A stretch of DNA of 64,000 nt from Bolinopsis microptera (Eukaryota > Ctenophora > Tentaculata > Lobata > Bolinopsidae), in assembly GCF_026151205.1 (NCBI RefSeq), contig NC_087078.1, positions 9,874,675 through 9,938,674 on the forward strand, read 5' to 3'. This document shows positions 32,036 through 45,195 of this stretch, one piece after another; the first letter of the stretch is position 1; every line of letters starts with the position of its first letter. The notes beneath the pieces were generated by a model. It worked only from the letters and a program-made list of their open reading frames with translations. It searched no databases and was not told the origin of the DNA. Both the position numbers and the translations under genes were made by a program.

Positions 32036-32990
32036 TTAGTTTCTTTTGTAAATATAGGATGCCACATCATTGACGGTATCTGACAGTTTCTTATATAATA
32101 ATGCACGGACATCATCGTCCATCACGTCAAACTCAGGATCATTAACGAAGGAAGTTATTCTGTTTGAAAGCTCCCGCCAATCTCCTTTATAGTCTATGTC
32201 CCGTTTCTTCTTTCTTTTATCCCCATTTCCTCCAACCTCATCATCTTCTACTTCTTCATCCTCGTCTTCTGATGCTGGATAATCGCAGCATTTATTTACA
32301 TCTGCATCAGCTGGCCATATCCCAATATCACTTCCTGCAAAAATAATATCGGATTTTATATTTTGACTATTATAAGAATTGGAAGCAAAGCAATAGGGAA
32401 AACCTGGCAAACCCTGCGGAGATGTGATTTATGAGCCTGATGGCAGAGAGTGATAACCCACTTTAACAGACAAAATTATCTTTGTCTTTCCAACCCTGAT
32501 AACAACCAGGGTCCACACGGATACCTCGCCTCGGAGGTCGAAGTAATGCCCTGCCTTTGATATTGATAATAATATTTACTGTTGGAAACTTCATATTTTC
32601 TCTACTAGCAGGCTCCACACCTCCTACATCGACGCGGACGCACTGCCATAGCACATGAACGAGTTATGAACCTCAATTTTGTCTTGTCTATTCAAATTGG
32701 AATGTAAACATGCATACAGATCAATTTAACAGACCTTTATCTTTTACGAAGAACAGTATGTTTCTGTAATCTTCAGGTAGGTCCTCCCATTGCATTTCAT
32801 TAAACCATCATCAATAGCTTGAAAAATATGTCTGCAGGTGCAAGTTGGTTCTCTGATGTTCAGTTGGTGGGGCTCAGACCGGTGAGAGGATTTCACATAG
32901 AATACTCCATCAACGACCTTGCACACTTTGCTTGACCGTTTACCTTCTAAAATTACTGGCTGTTGTTCAAAAAATCAAACCAAGAGAGAA
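32036..32990 (-). pseudogene. Unidentified gene fragment, probably decayed, acidic C-terminus
   Basis: The last exon (minus 32334-32036) gives GSDIGIWPADADVNKCCDYP, an acidic run (EDEDEEVEDDE), KRKKKRDIDYKGDW, and ends DVASYIYKRN and stop. The preceding exon ends with WEDLPEDYRNILFFVKDK at a GT (about 32735), and the phases join correctly. Upstream in that exon the frame changes: VCKVVDGVFYVKSSHR and REPTCTCRHIFQ lie one frame away, so an indel or decay is likely. CTC plus histidine is weakly SWIM-finger-like. A transposon-derived gene is possible. A 61-codon frame at 32463-32654 between the two exons was not interpreted. Confidence 0.35.
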
Positions 32991-33224
32991 CACATAATAT
33001 TTTGTCGCTTTATAATTCAAATTATTACAAAAAAATACTCGATTCTCCAGAAATTTGCCTTGCACATATTATGTAGTGATATAGCACCAAGTTAGTGTCG
33101 TCGTTTTAAGCGGGTTTGAAACTTTTAACTCACCCTTATCGTATTTCAGTCGAAGTTTTCTCTTCTTTTTCCACCAATCCCAGAGAAGTTTGAGTGGAAG
33201 AGTAATTAATGAGGGAAACGTAGA

Positions 33225-36200
33225 GTAACACTGATGAAGACAGAGAGTTACCACTAAATGGGAGAGTAACTACTGAGCATGAGGGAAATGTAGAGTATCA
33301 CTGACGAAGACAGAGAGTTAATACTGAGTGGGAGAATAACTTCTGAAGGAAATGTCTAGAGTAACACTGATGAAGATAGAGAGTTAACACTGATTGGGAG
33401 AATAACTACTGAGGGAAAGACAGAGAAGTTAACAGAGAGTTAACTCTCAGTGTGAGAGTAACTACTGAGTACTGAGGGAAATGTAGAATAACACTGATGA
33501 AGACAGAGAGTTAATACTGAGTGGGAGAGTAGCTACTGAGGGAAATATAGAATAACACTGACGAAGACAGAGAGTTAATACTTAGTGGGAGAATAACTAC
33601 TAAGCATGAGGGAAATGTAGAGTATCACTGACAAAGACAGAGAGTTAATACTGAGTGAGGGAATAACTTCTGAAGGAAATGTCTAGAGTAACACTGATGA
33701 AGATAGAGAGTTAACACTGATTGGGAGAATAACTACTGAGGGAAAGACAGAGAAGTTAACAGAGAGTTAACTCTCAGTGTGAGAGTAACTACTGAGTACT
33801 GAGGGAAATGTAGAATAACACTGATGAAGACAGAGAGTTAATACTGAGTGGAAGAGTAGCTACTGAGGGAAATATATAGTAACACTGACGAAGACAGAGA
33901 GTTAATACTGAGTGGGAGAATAACTACTGAGGGAAATGTAGAGTAATACTGACGAAGACAGAGAGTTAATACTGAGTGGGAGAATAACTACTGAGCAAAA
34001 TATAGAGTAACACTGACAAAGACAGAGAGTTAACTCTCAGTGTGATAGTAACTACTGAGGGAAATATAGAGTAACACTGACGAAGACAGAGAGTTAATAC
34101 TGAGTGGGAGAATAACTAAGATGAGAGAAATGTAGAGTAACACTGATGACGACAGAGAGTTAAAACTGAGTGAAAGAGTAACTACTGAGAGAAATGTAGA
34201 GTTACACTGATAGAGACAGAGAGTTAACTCTCAGTGTGAGAGTAACTATACTGAGGGAAATGTAGAATAACACTGATGAAGACAGAGAGTTAATACTGAG
34301 TGGGAGAGTAGCTACTGAGGGAAATATAATAGAGTAACACTCACGAAGACAGAGAGTTAATACTGAGTCGAGTGGGAGATTAACTTCTGAAGGAAATGTC
34401 TAGAGTAACACTGATGAAGATAGAGAGTTAACACTGATTGGGAGAATAACTACTGAGGGAAATATAGAGTAACACTGACGAAGACAGAGAGTTAATACTG
34501 AGTGGAAGAATAACTGCTGAGAGAAATGTAGAGTAACACTGATGAAGACAGAGAGCTAGAATTAATACTGCGTGGGAGAATAACTACTGAGAGAAATGTA
34601 GAGTAACACTGATGAAGACAGAGAGTTGATACTGAGTGGGAGAATAATTACTGAGAGAAATGTAGAGTAATACTGACGAAGACAGAGAGTTAATACTGAG
34701 TGGGAGAATAACTACTGAGCGAAATATAGAGTAACACTGACGAAGACAGAGAGTTAACTCTCAGTGTGAGAGTAACTACTGAGGGAAATGTAGAATAACA
34801 CTGATGAAGACAGAGAGTTAATACTGAGTGGGAGAGTAGCTACTGAGGGAAATATAATAGAGTAACACTCACGAAGACAGAGAGTTAATACTGAGTCGAG
34901 TGGGAGATTAACTTCTGAAGGAAATGTCTAGAGTAACACTGATGAAGATAGAGAGTTAACACTGATTGGGAGAATAACTACTGAGGGAAATATAGAGTAA
35001 CACTGACGAAGACAGAGAGCTAGAGTTAATACTGAGTGGAAGAATAACTGCTGAGAGAAATGTAGAGTAACACTGATGAAGACAGAGAGCTAGAGTTAAT
35101 ACTGAGTGGGAGAATAACTACTGAGAGAAATGTAGAGTAACACTGATGAAGACAGAGAGTTGATACTGAGAGGGAGAATAATTACTGAGAGAAATGTAGA
35201 GTAATACTGACGAAGACAGAGAGTTAATACTGAGTGGGAGAATAACTACTGAGCGAAATATAGAGTAACACTGACGAAGACAGAGAGTTAACTCTCAGTG
35301 TGAGAGTAACTACTGAGGGAAATGTAGAATAACACTGATGAAGACAGAGAGTTAATACTGAGTGGGAGAGTAGCTACTGAGGGAAATATAGAGTAACACT
35401 GACGAAGACAGAGAGTTAATACTGAGTGGGAGAATAACTAAGATGAGAGAAATGTAGAGTAACACTGATGACGACAGAGAGTTAAAACTGAGTGAAAGAG
35501 TAACTACTGAGAGAAATGTAGAGTTACACTGATAGAGACAGAGAGTTAACTCTCAGTGTGAGAGTAACTATACTGAGGGAAATGTAGAATAACACTGATG
35601 AAGACAGAGAGTTAATACTGAGTGGGAGAGTAGCTACTGAGGGAAATATAATAGAGTAACACTCACGAAGACAGAGAGTTAATACTGAGTCGAGTGGGAG
35701 ATTAACTTCTGAAGGAAATGTCTAGAGTAACACTGATGAAGATAGAGAGTTAACACTGATTGGGAGAATAACTACTGAGGGAAATATAGAGTAACACTGA
35801 CGAAGACAGAGAGTTAATACTGAGTGGAAGAATAACTGCTGAGAGAAATGTAGAGTAACACTGATGAAGACAGAGAGCTAGAATTAATACTGCGTGGGAG
35901 AATAACTACTGAGAGAAATGTAGAGTAACACTGATGAAGACAGAGAGTTGATACTGAGTGGGAGAATAATTACTGAGAGAAATGTAGAGTAATACTGACG
36001 AAGACAGAGAGTTAATACTGAGTGGGAGAATAACTACTGAGGGAAATGTAGAATAACACTGATGAAGACAGAGAGTTAATACTGAGTGGGAGAGTAGCTA
36101 CTGAGGGAAATATAATAGAGTAACACTCACGAAGACAGAGAGTTAATACTGAGTCGAGTGGGAGATTAACTTCTGAAGGAAATGTCTAGAGTAACACTGA

Positions 36201-37925
36201 TGAAGATAGAGAGTTAACACTGATTGGGAGAATAACTACTGAGGGAAATATAGAGTAACACTGACGAAGACAGAGAGCTAGAGTTAATACTGAGTGGAAG
36301 AATAACTGCTGAGAGAAATGTAGAGTAACACTGATGAAGACAGAGAGCTAGAGTTAATACTGAGTGGGAGAATAACTACTGAGAGAAATGTAGAGTAACA
36401 CTAATGAAGACAGAGAGTTGATACTGAGAGGGAGAATAATTACTGAGAGAAATGTAGAGTAATACTGACGAAGACAGAGAGTTAATACTGAGTGGGAGAA
36501 TAACTACTGAGCGAAATATAGAGTAACACTGACGAAGACAGAGAGTTAACTCTCAGTGTGAGAGTAACTACTGAGGGAAATGTAGAATAACACTGATGAA
36601 GACAGAGAGTTAATACTGAGTGGGAGAGTAGCTACTGAGGGAAATATAGAGTAACACTGACGAAGACAGAGAGTTAATACTGAGTGGGAGAATAACTTCT
36701 GAACGAAATGTCTAGAGTAACACTGATGAAGATAGAGAGTTAACACTGATTGGGAGAATAACTACTGAGGGAAATATAGAGTAACACTGACGAAGACAGA
36801 GAGTTAATACTGAGTGGAAGAATAACTGCTGAGAGAAATGTAGAGTAACACTGATGAAGACAGAGAGTTGATACTGAGTGGGAGAATAATTACTGAGAGA
36901 AATGTAGAGTAATACTGACGAAGACAGAGAGTTAATACTGAGTGGGAGAATAACTACTGAGGGAAATATAGAGTAACACTGACGAAGACAGAGAGTTAAC
37001 TCTCAGTGTGAGAGTAACTACTGAGGGAAATGTAGAATAACACTGATGAAGACAGAGAGTTAATACTGAGTGGGAGAGTAGCTACTGAGGGAAATATAAT
37101 AGAGTAACACTCACGAAGACAGAGAGTTAATACTGAGTCGAGTGGGAGATTAACTTCTGAAGGAAATGTCTAGAGTAACACTGATGAAGATAGAGAGTTA
37201 ACACTGATTGGGAGAATAACTACTGAGGGAAATATAGAGTAACACTGACGAAGACAGAGAGCTAGAGTTAATACTGAGTGGAAGAATAACTGCTGAGAGA
37301 AATGTAGAGTAACACTGATGAAGACAGAGAGCTAGAGTTAATACTGAGTGGGAGAATAACTACTGAGAGAAATGTAGAGTAACACTGATGAAGACAGAGA
37401 GTTGATACTGAGTGGGAGAATAATTACTGAGAGAAATGTAGAGTAATACTGACGAAGACAGAGAGTTAATACTGAGTGGGAGAATAACTACTGAGCGAAA
37501 TATAGAGTAACACTGACGAAGACAGAGAGTTAACTCTCAGTGTGAGAGTAACTACTGAGGGAAATGTAGAATAACACTGATGAAGACAGAGAGTTAATAC
37601 TGAGTGGGAGAGTAGCTACTGAGGGAAATATAGAGTAACACTGACGAAGACAAAGAGTTAATACTGAGTGGGAGAATAACTTCTGAACGAAATGTCTAGA
37701 GTAACACTGATGAAGATAGAGAGTTAACACTGATTGGGAGAATAACTACTGAGGGAAATATAGAGTAACACTGATGAAGACAGAGAGTTAATACTGAGTG
37801 GAAGAATAACTGCAGAGAGAAATGTAGAGTAACACTGATGAAGACAGAGAGTTAATACTGAGTGGAAGAGTAACTACTGAGAGAAATGTAGAGTAACACT
37901 GATGAAGACAGAGAGTGAACAATGA
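33225..37925. repeat. 4.7-kb satellite with higher-order repeat structure
   Basis: Tandem units of about 55-65 bp: GAGTAACACTGATGAAGACA, GAGAGTTAATACTGAGTGGG, AGAATAACTACTGAGGGAAA. Variants recur in a fixed order, giving higher-order units. For example AATATAATAGAGTAACACTC occurs near 34321, 34850, 35643, 36110 and 37092, and a block at 36546-36746 recurs 984 bp later at 37530-37730. Short reading frames in it are repeat artefacts. Confidence 0.95.
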
Positions 37926-37973
37926 GTAGGGGGACATAAAATATGAAGTGCATGATAGTTGAATTACTCACAC

Positions 37974-38814
37974 TGTAACTTTGATGTTATTCGATGAACC
38001 AACAAATCTCACATAGGCACAGAATTTAGTGATCGTTACATCGTTTGCAACACCAATAAAAACCTGAAAAATGGAAGTAATGATGTACTATTATCTCTAC
38101 TATAGTTCAGAGAATTGTTTCTGTCTGTACGACCGCCCACGTGCAAATTAGATGAGAAATAGGAAGTTGCATAGTAACCATGGTAACGAAGATTGTTGTT
38201 CCCACGTGCACGTGCAAGGATTTGAGAGAGGCATTTTGATCGGTTTTTGTTATTACGTGGTGTTAAGTGGAGCTATATTTTAATTGGCTGTATCTTCGGT
38301 TGTGATGAATATTTTTTTGATGCGATAGAAACTGACTACCAAAGAATAGTATTAGCTTCCTCCCTGTGACCACGGGTTTTCTAGTATAATTATGTAGGGG
38401 ACAAGGTTACAACGAAACAGAACATCTTACAATCATCAAAAAGCGAAGATTTTATATCAAGATTAATATACAATGTAATATATTATATTTTATATAATAT
38501 ATTGATATTATATAAAGGATCATAGCAAGTATGTTGAACCTGATCATAACAATTTGAGGTTTCAATACTTACGTCTCACATACCTAAAGCCAGTCAATAT
38601 CTGTTTCAATGTTTCTATCATGGCAGTCCAGAGTAACTATAGCTGTATTCGCATCAATGAGGCAGAAGGAAGTCACTGACGAAACGTATGCATTCAGCAT
38701 TGCACAACTTGCAATGCACCTATTATGTTGGTAACCGTTGATGCTGTCTGCCAATTCATCACAGCAGATGAAAAAGCACTCGAAACAACAACCATGTAGC
38801 TCTTTCAAATTCAA
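37974..38814 (-). other. Possible exons of an unidentified gene
   Basis: The minus-strand segment 38814-38584 reads ELHGCCFECFFICCDELADS and ends DIDWL and stop, with an acceptor-like TATACAG before it. 38063-37974 reads VFIGVANDVTITKFCAYVRF between AG and GT signals. I cannot link them into a coherent gene or name a family. The stop directly before the GT at 38584 argues against joining them. Confidence 0.2.
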
Positions 38815-39254
38815 GCTGTATAACTATAGTCTATAATGCATATTATAATATGATCTACTGATGCAGGCGAAGCTAGGTCAGGAACGCAGCAATGTGAAGT
38901 GTGAACCGACGAAACCGGAAACAGGTAACCAAAGATCTCTGAATTCTCTGGTCCATTATTCAGTTCTGATGTTTCACACACACATACCTAAAATGAAGTA
39001 AATGTTATGAACGGCTATTTTTAAAAGAATACTAGAACTTGTATTATTTTTCTTCCCAATATAAAGATATACCAGTAGTTTGGCTGTTCAATATATTTTC
39101 ATATTATATAAGATAACTGTATCGAGTGTACTTCTATATAACAAGAATCAGCTCTACAAAAGAGAATTGGAGTTGCTAAAAAATAGCAAAAAAAACAAAT
39201 ACATCTAAGTTGAGGTCAAACACAATGAAAAGTTTTCCAATGTGAAATTAATAG

Positions 39255-40762
39255 AGGTAGGGTGCTGGGAGAGCTGCATAGAGTCCACTAGTATTTAATA
39301 TTAGCCTGTACTGGCTCAATAAAATGTGACCTCCAGATCAGTAAAATTAGGGGCGCTGGGAGAGCTGCATAGAGTCCACTAGTATTTAATATTAGCCTGT
39401 ACTGGCTCAATAAAATGTGACCTCCAGATCAGTAAAATTAGGGGTGCTGGGAGAGCTGCATAGAGTCCACTAGTATTTAATATTAGCCTGTACTGGCTCA
39501 ATAAAATGTGACCTCCAGATCAGTAAAATTAGGGGTGCTGGGAGAGCTGCATAGAGTCCACTAGTATTTAATATTAGCCTGTACTGGCTCAATAAAATGT
39601 GACCTCCAGATCAGTAAAATTAGGGGTGCTGGGAGAGCTGCATAGAGTCCACTAGTATTTAATATTAGCCTGTACTGGCTCAATAAAATGTGACCTCCAG
39701 ATCAGTAAAATTAGGGGTGCTGGGAGAGCTGCATAGAGTCCACTAGTATTTAATATTAGCCTGTACTGGCTCAATAAAATGTGACCTCCAGATCAGTAAA
39801 ATTAGGGGTGCTGGGAGAGCTGCATAGAGTCCACTAGTATTTAATATTAGCCTGTACTGGCTCAATAAAATGTGACCTCCAGATCAGTAAAATTAGGGGT
39901 GCTGGGAGAGCTGCATAGAGTCCACTAGTATTTAATATTAGCCTGTACTGGCTCAATAAAATGTGACCTCCAGATCAGTAAAATTAGGGGCGCTGGGAGA
40001 GCTGCATAGAGTCCACTAGTATTTAATATTAGCCTGTACTGGCTCAATAAAATGTGACCTCCAGATCAGTAAAATTAGGGGTGCTGGGAGAGCTGCATAG
40101 AGTCCACTAGTATTTAATATTAGCCTGTACTGGCTCAATAAAATGTGACCTCCAGATCAGTAAAATTAGGGGTGCTGGGAGAGCTGCATAGAGTCCACTA
40201 GTATTTAATATTAGCCTGTACTGGTTCAATAAAATGTGACCTCCAGATCAGTAAAATTAGGGGTGCTGGGAGAGCTGCATAGAGTCCACTAGTATTTAAT
40301 ATTAGCCTGTACTGGCTCAATAAAATGTGACCTCCAGATCAGTAAAATTAGGGGCGCTGGGAGAGCTGCATAGAGTCCACTAGTATTTAATATTAGCCTG
40401 TACTGGCTCAATAAAATGTGACCTCCAGATCAGTAAAATTAGGGGTGCTGGGAGAGCTGCATAGAGTCCACTAGTATTTAATATTAGCCTGTACTGGCTC
40501 AATAAAATGTGACCTCCAGATCAGTAAAATTAGGGGCGCTGGGAGAGCTGCATAGAGTCCACTAGTATTTAATATTAGCCTGTACTGGCTCAATAAAATG
40601 TGACCTCCAGATCAGTAAAATTAGGGGTGCTGGGAGAGCTGCATAGAGTCCACTAGTATTTAATATTAGCCTGTACTGGCTCAATAAAATGTGACCTCCA
40701 GATCAGTAAAATTAGGGGTGCTGGGAGAGCTGCATAGAGTCCACTAGTATTTAATATTAGCC
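39255..40762. repeat. 91-bp satellite, about 16.5 near-identical copies
   Basis: The unit begins GGTGCTGGGAGAGCTGCATA and contains CCACTAGTATTTAATATTAG and CAATAAAATGTGACCTCC. Copies differ only by GGTGC/GGCGC at the start and one C-to-T change near 40225. Each unit carries an AATAAA. The near identity indicates recent amplification or an assembly-sensitive array. The last unit is broken at TATTAGCC, where CGCGCTCTAGGAGC begins. Confidence 0.97.
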
Positions 40763-41270
40763 GCGCTCTAGGAGCTAAACTGTACACATGCTGTCCATTA
40801 TTAGCATAATTTTTTTTACTTGCTGCAATTTTGTTACGCAATTTCGAGAAAGCTGCACTGAAAACGTAGCAAAATAAAAATGCGCGGCGCGTCAAATTGA
40901 CAACGTTTTCCAAAATACAAGATACGCTGTTAAGTTGTTGGGAGCATGTTGAGCTGTTTATTCAAAATCATTTAATAACGGGTGCTGGGGCGAAATTGGC
41001 GCCACCCTCTTTTCTTTAAAGCTTACAATACATTTTTATAGTTGCCTTGAAAACACTAAAAAACAACGGTTTGACAAGAAAAGAGGGGCAGGAATTTTAC
41101 CAATCACGGATAACCGTAAAGTCCCCCAGATGCTTTGTTTAATCCGGAAATTTAATGGACACCTTCGCAACGGACTAGTTTTCAGTAAATGAGTCTAAAA
41201 GGACAAAACATTTGCAGACATTAGCTGACATGTCTTATTAATTTTTTACATTAATGCTGTCTAGGATTTT
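40763..41270. other. Non-coding sequence between satellite and retroelement
   Basis: No gene seen. It contains a GGTGCTGGGGCGAAATTGGCGCC segment (40980-41003) and an AT-rich remainder. Confidence 0.3.
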
Positions 41271-41530
41271 TTCGCTATTGATATTCGGATGCTGTGGGAT
41301 ATAATATTAGGAAGCGCCTTCGTTTCGAAATCTTGAGAAAAACGGTGATTTCTTTTCGGGGAGACAGAGGGGCGAGAAAGAACTTTTTCAATATAGACAG
41401 TTTAGATTTAAACTTGGAGCCACAAGGCCAAGGATGATTTTCAAAATATTGAGTTTTTGAAGGGTTATTTTTATTTAGGGTCATTGTGAAATTATATTAT
41501 TGAAATTATATTATTACGTGTATAGTGTTT
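41270..41530 (+). mobile_element. Retroelement 3' fragment
   Basis: The + strand reads RKRLRFEILRKTVISFRGDR and ends NIDSLDLNLEPQGQG and stop at about 41436, then the family 3' end GGGTCATTGTGAAATTATAT. It is the same terminus as the minus-strand copy at 29.8 kb. Confidence 0.6.
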
Positions 41531-41899
41531 GAAATTTTTTTACAGAAAAGAAAATTTTGAGATAGGGAATTTTAGGGGTGGGTATGTATCTTTTCGCCAC
41601 AATTCATTGAGGGATATGTTAGCAGAGCTTTTAGAAACTGCTGGCTGTAAAGACGTTAGGAAAACAAATTTTAGGAAAACAAATTTAAATTTTGGTATTT
41701 ATTAATAACAATCAAAACATATCACATCATAAAAATAAAGCCGCGCGTTGGTTGACTGCCTCAGTAATGTGAATATTATAAGCTCGAAGGTGCCCTGCGC
41801 ATTTACAGAACCTCATGCGGCGATCAGTGATCACATGATCATGAGGACCTGTGAGCGCCAAATTTACCACTGAACTTCTCCTTAACCCTGTCAAAGTGT

Positions 41900-42330
41900 C
41901 AATGGGAGAGAACTTCCTGCAGGGGCCAACAAAGCAGATGGAGCTAGGTTAGATGTTAGTGCTAGGAGAAGGAGATCAGTTTGGAATGCGCTGGAAAGAG
42001 CATTTTTTGATGTAAGAGTGTTTCACGCTCCTGCTCCAACCAACGCAGCTAAACCAATTCCTATGATGTAATTGGCTCACGAGACTGAGAAGAAAAGAGC
42101 ACCTTTAGTTTTCTCCACAACAGGAGGCATGAGAGCTTGATTAAAAAGCTTGCACAAAAGATGGAATCTCCAACGGGTCAGCGATATTCAGACTCAGTTA
42201 CATATCTTGGAAAGCGCTTGCGCTTTGAGGTATTAAAGACAACAGTTATTTCGATAAGGGGGGACAGAGGGCCCAAGTTGCGACTTAAACCAGATAATAT
42301 TGAAGATTTAGATTGAAATATTGAGCCCTT
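41900..42330 (+). mobile_element. Retroelement C-terminal fragment, decayed
   Basis: Frames with stops read ADGARLDVSARRRRSVWNAL, FFDVRVFHAPAPTNAAK, and PLVFSTTGGM, then a shifted end like FEVLKTTVISIRGDRG. It parallels the better-preserved copy that follows at 42.4 kb. Confidence 0.55.
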
Positions 42331-42399
42331 TGGCTACTTTCTTAGATATTTTGGACAGTTTTTAATATTGGTAATGTTAATGAATTGTAATTGATTGAT

Positions 42400-42960
42400 A
42401 TGTAATATTTGGGCCGTGGCCAGTTTTCACTTTTATGGATCCCATTGGAAAGGGCATTTTTAGTGTAAGAGTATTTCATGCTCAAGCTCCTTCCAATAAG
42501 GCTCTTGGATCTCCAATGAGTATGTACACTAGCCATGAGAGACAGAAGAAAAACATGTACAACAAAAGGATTGTCGAAGTAGAACATGGAACATGTACAC
42601 CAATAGTCCTATCAACAACAGGTGGAATGGGAAAAGGAGCAAATACTTTAAAAAAAAAGTTAGCTGATAGAATGTTTAGAAAATCAGGACAAAGATACAG
42701 TGAGGCAATGACATTTATCAGGAAAAGAATAAGATTTGACTTATTGAGAACAACAATAATAGCTCTTAGAGGAGAAAGAGGGATAAAAAGTGGTAGCGCT
42801 GTTAAAATATCAGAACTAGATATAAATTTAGAGCCAACAAATTGAACTGGCTACTTCTACTACTTAAAGGGTTTTTATAAAATTTACTAAGATTTTTCAT
42901 TTCATATTGAATTTTTATATAGGGTCAATGCTATATTATGTGTATATTGTTTACATTTTT
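42400..42960 (+). mobile_element. Retroelement protein C-terminal part, open 136 codons
   Basis: The frame 42435-42845 reads IFSVRVFHAQAPSNKALG, IVEVEHGTCTPIVLSTTGGM, LADRMFRKSGQRYSEAM, and FDLLRTTIIALRGERG, ending DINLEPTN and stop. This arrangement (VRVF...P.A, EVEHG..TP.V.S.TGGMG, LLR..I..RG.RG) is the tail of reverse-transcriptase polyproteins abundant in corals, sponges and other marine invertebrates. I cannot assign the clade without a search. The 3' end again has ATAGGGTCAATGCTATATTATGTGTATATTG. Confidence 0.65.
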
Positions 42961-42992
42961 CTCTTAAGACGAATTTTCGAGTAGTATATATA

Positions 42993-45195
42993 TGGACACG
43001 TTCATTTGAGTTTGAGGAAATTGGTAAATATAAGTGACCCTATTAAAAGGCACAGTGTAGTTGACTTTGTCACACTATGAAATTACTTAAACCCTTGATG
43101 GTTAGGATAATCGTCTCATCCTCCAGGCTAACTTTGTCACATAACGATATCTTAATCAGGTGATAAGATATCGCTTAAATACGGCCGGCACGGAAATGGT
43201 TACATTGTCACACTATAAACATGTGACGGAGTAAATATGGACCCCTTGCTGCCGTTTTTGACCAAATTTTTGAGTGTCCAGTTGATTGGATGGGTACATA
43301 TGACCATTACCTACATATTTGACGACTTTTTTCGTTAGATGGTGCATTCAGGTTTACTCTGTCACACATTAAAGAAAATATGTGATGAATGTTTAGGGCA
43401 CCCTGATAAGCAATGCTGAGTAGTGTCAGTTTATTTGATGGCCTGGAAGTGCTGGGAATTGTTATTATATTATATAGTCGTAAGGAATTAAAACACAGAA
43501 GGCACAACCAAGCTTACTTTGTCACATAATCTTGATGATATCTGAACATGTGTGAAATTGAACAAATAATGATATACCAGCTTAAACCCCTTATATTATA
43601 CGTACTATGGATCAAACAACACTGCTAGTACCATGCACCAGTCACACAAATCATTATCAGGTGGTAATATGTTAACAGTGTCACAATTAAACTACCGCTA
43701 CATGGTCAAAAATAGGGTAATTTCGTCACCAAAAATTATTATAACTCTGTTAGCTCCTTGCTGGCAAAATAACTACTTTATCGAAATTTTTTTGATGATA
43801 AAGTTACATAGTATTCTAATAGAGGTATAGTTCGCCAAAATAGGGGCAAGACATGTTTACTTTGTCACATCAGTTATTATAAGAGTTAGGTAATCGTCAT
43901 CAGATTAAAAGATATTTTTCGTAGTTTGGATCGATTAATACTTTAATATACCTGTAATAAATCCTATGCCAATTTTAACACACTATCTTGGGTATCTTGA
44001 TACTGTTGGGGCAGGGAAAGTTAATTTTGTCACATTTTCAATGTCTTTGACAAATTAATCTAAATTTTTAAAATTGAGTTCTTATGTTCTGGACAATATT
44101 CTTCCAATCGTTTATGAAAGAATGTCGAATTCTAATAGAGTTATAGATCTTCAAAATAGGGGCAAGACATGTTTACTTTGTCACATCAGTTATTATAAGA
44201 GTTAGGTAATCGACATCACATTAACATATATTTTTTTGTAGTTTGGATTGATTTATATAGGTAATAAAGCAGCCTGCTAATTTTTACACACTATCTTGAA
44301 ATTGTTGGGGCATGAAAAGTTAATTTTGTCACATTTTTAGTGACTTTGACAAATTTAACCTAAAATTGTTAAACTTAAGCTCTGATGTTCTGGACAATAT
44401 TCTAATAGAGGTATAGAATATAGATCTTCAAAATAGGGGCAAGACATGTTTACTTTGTCACATCAGTTATTATAAGGGTTATTATAAGAGTTATTATAAG
44501 AGACTATTTCATTCTATCATCATTGTTTTTAATCTATTTACGATTTCGTATAATTTTTTGTGACAATGTTAACATCAACTGATCTTAACTTGCATCAACT
44601 ACATTGTCATCATATAAAATTTTCCCGCCTTTCAAACCAAAATCAGATATAAATAATTCGCCCAAAATTTTAAATTCCATATATTGTGACAGAATTAACC
44701 TCATTTCCCAATAACCGAGTGCCTGTATTAGCTATATATTCAAAACAACATATTTTAGGGCTATGATTGGTAGAGCAACCATCAAATAATGAGTTGAAAG
44801 GGTTTTTAGGACACCTCACAGTAGAATAGAGGTATGGTATCATGAGTGTGACAAAGTTACCCAAATATTGCCTTGTAACCGTTCGATCCGTGCCCATTAA
44901 CCAATGTTGTATCATAATTGTTAGATTGACCTAATTTACTATATTTCAGACCAAAGAATGATAATTAGACAACTGCAGTTAACTAAGTCACACAAAATGT
45001 GACATTTGAAACATTATAGTGCCTAACAACAATAGATTTTCTTTCTGAGCGGTGCATATGGGAGGATGGGCTACGTGGCTAATGTTCAGAACTTCTGAAC
45101 GTGCTAGGTTAATAGATGTCAAAATTAAGCCACTATCGTCAAAAACGCTATTATTTTTGTTTACCAATATCCTCAAACTCTAATGAACGTGTCCA
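42993..45195. mobile_element. 2.2-kb non-autonomous DNA transposon, TA-flanked, rich in TTTGTCACA
   Basis: The termini are 36-bp inverted repeats with two mismatches (TGGACACGTTCATT.GAGTT from 42993, and its complement ending 45195), flanked by TA at 42991-42992 and 45196-45197. No transposase-size frame is present. The interior repeats TTTGTCACA or its complement more than ten times. It includes about 2.5 tandem units of roughly 300 bp that start AAAATAGGGGCAAGACATGT near 43840, 44154 and 44430. Confidence 0.85.

Noticed and set aside
33069-33254. Minus-strand frame with WDWWKKKRKLRLKY, slightly ETS-like
   Set aside because: Lacks the other ETS residues and runs into the satellite; chance resemblance.
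36546-37730. Two identical 66-codon frames
   Set aside because: Products of the higher-order satellite repeat, not genes.
33225-40762. CRISPR-like arrays
   Set aside because: Repeats are contiguous tandem units without unique spacers, in a eukaryotic genome.
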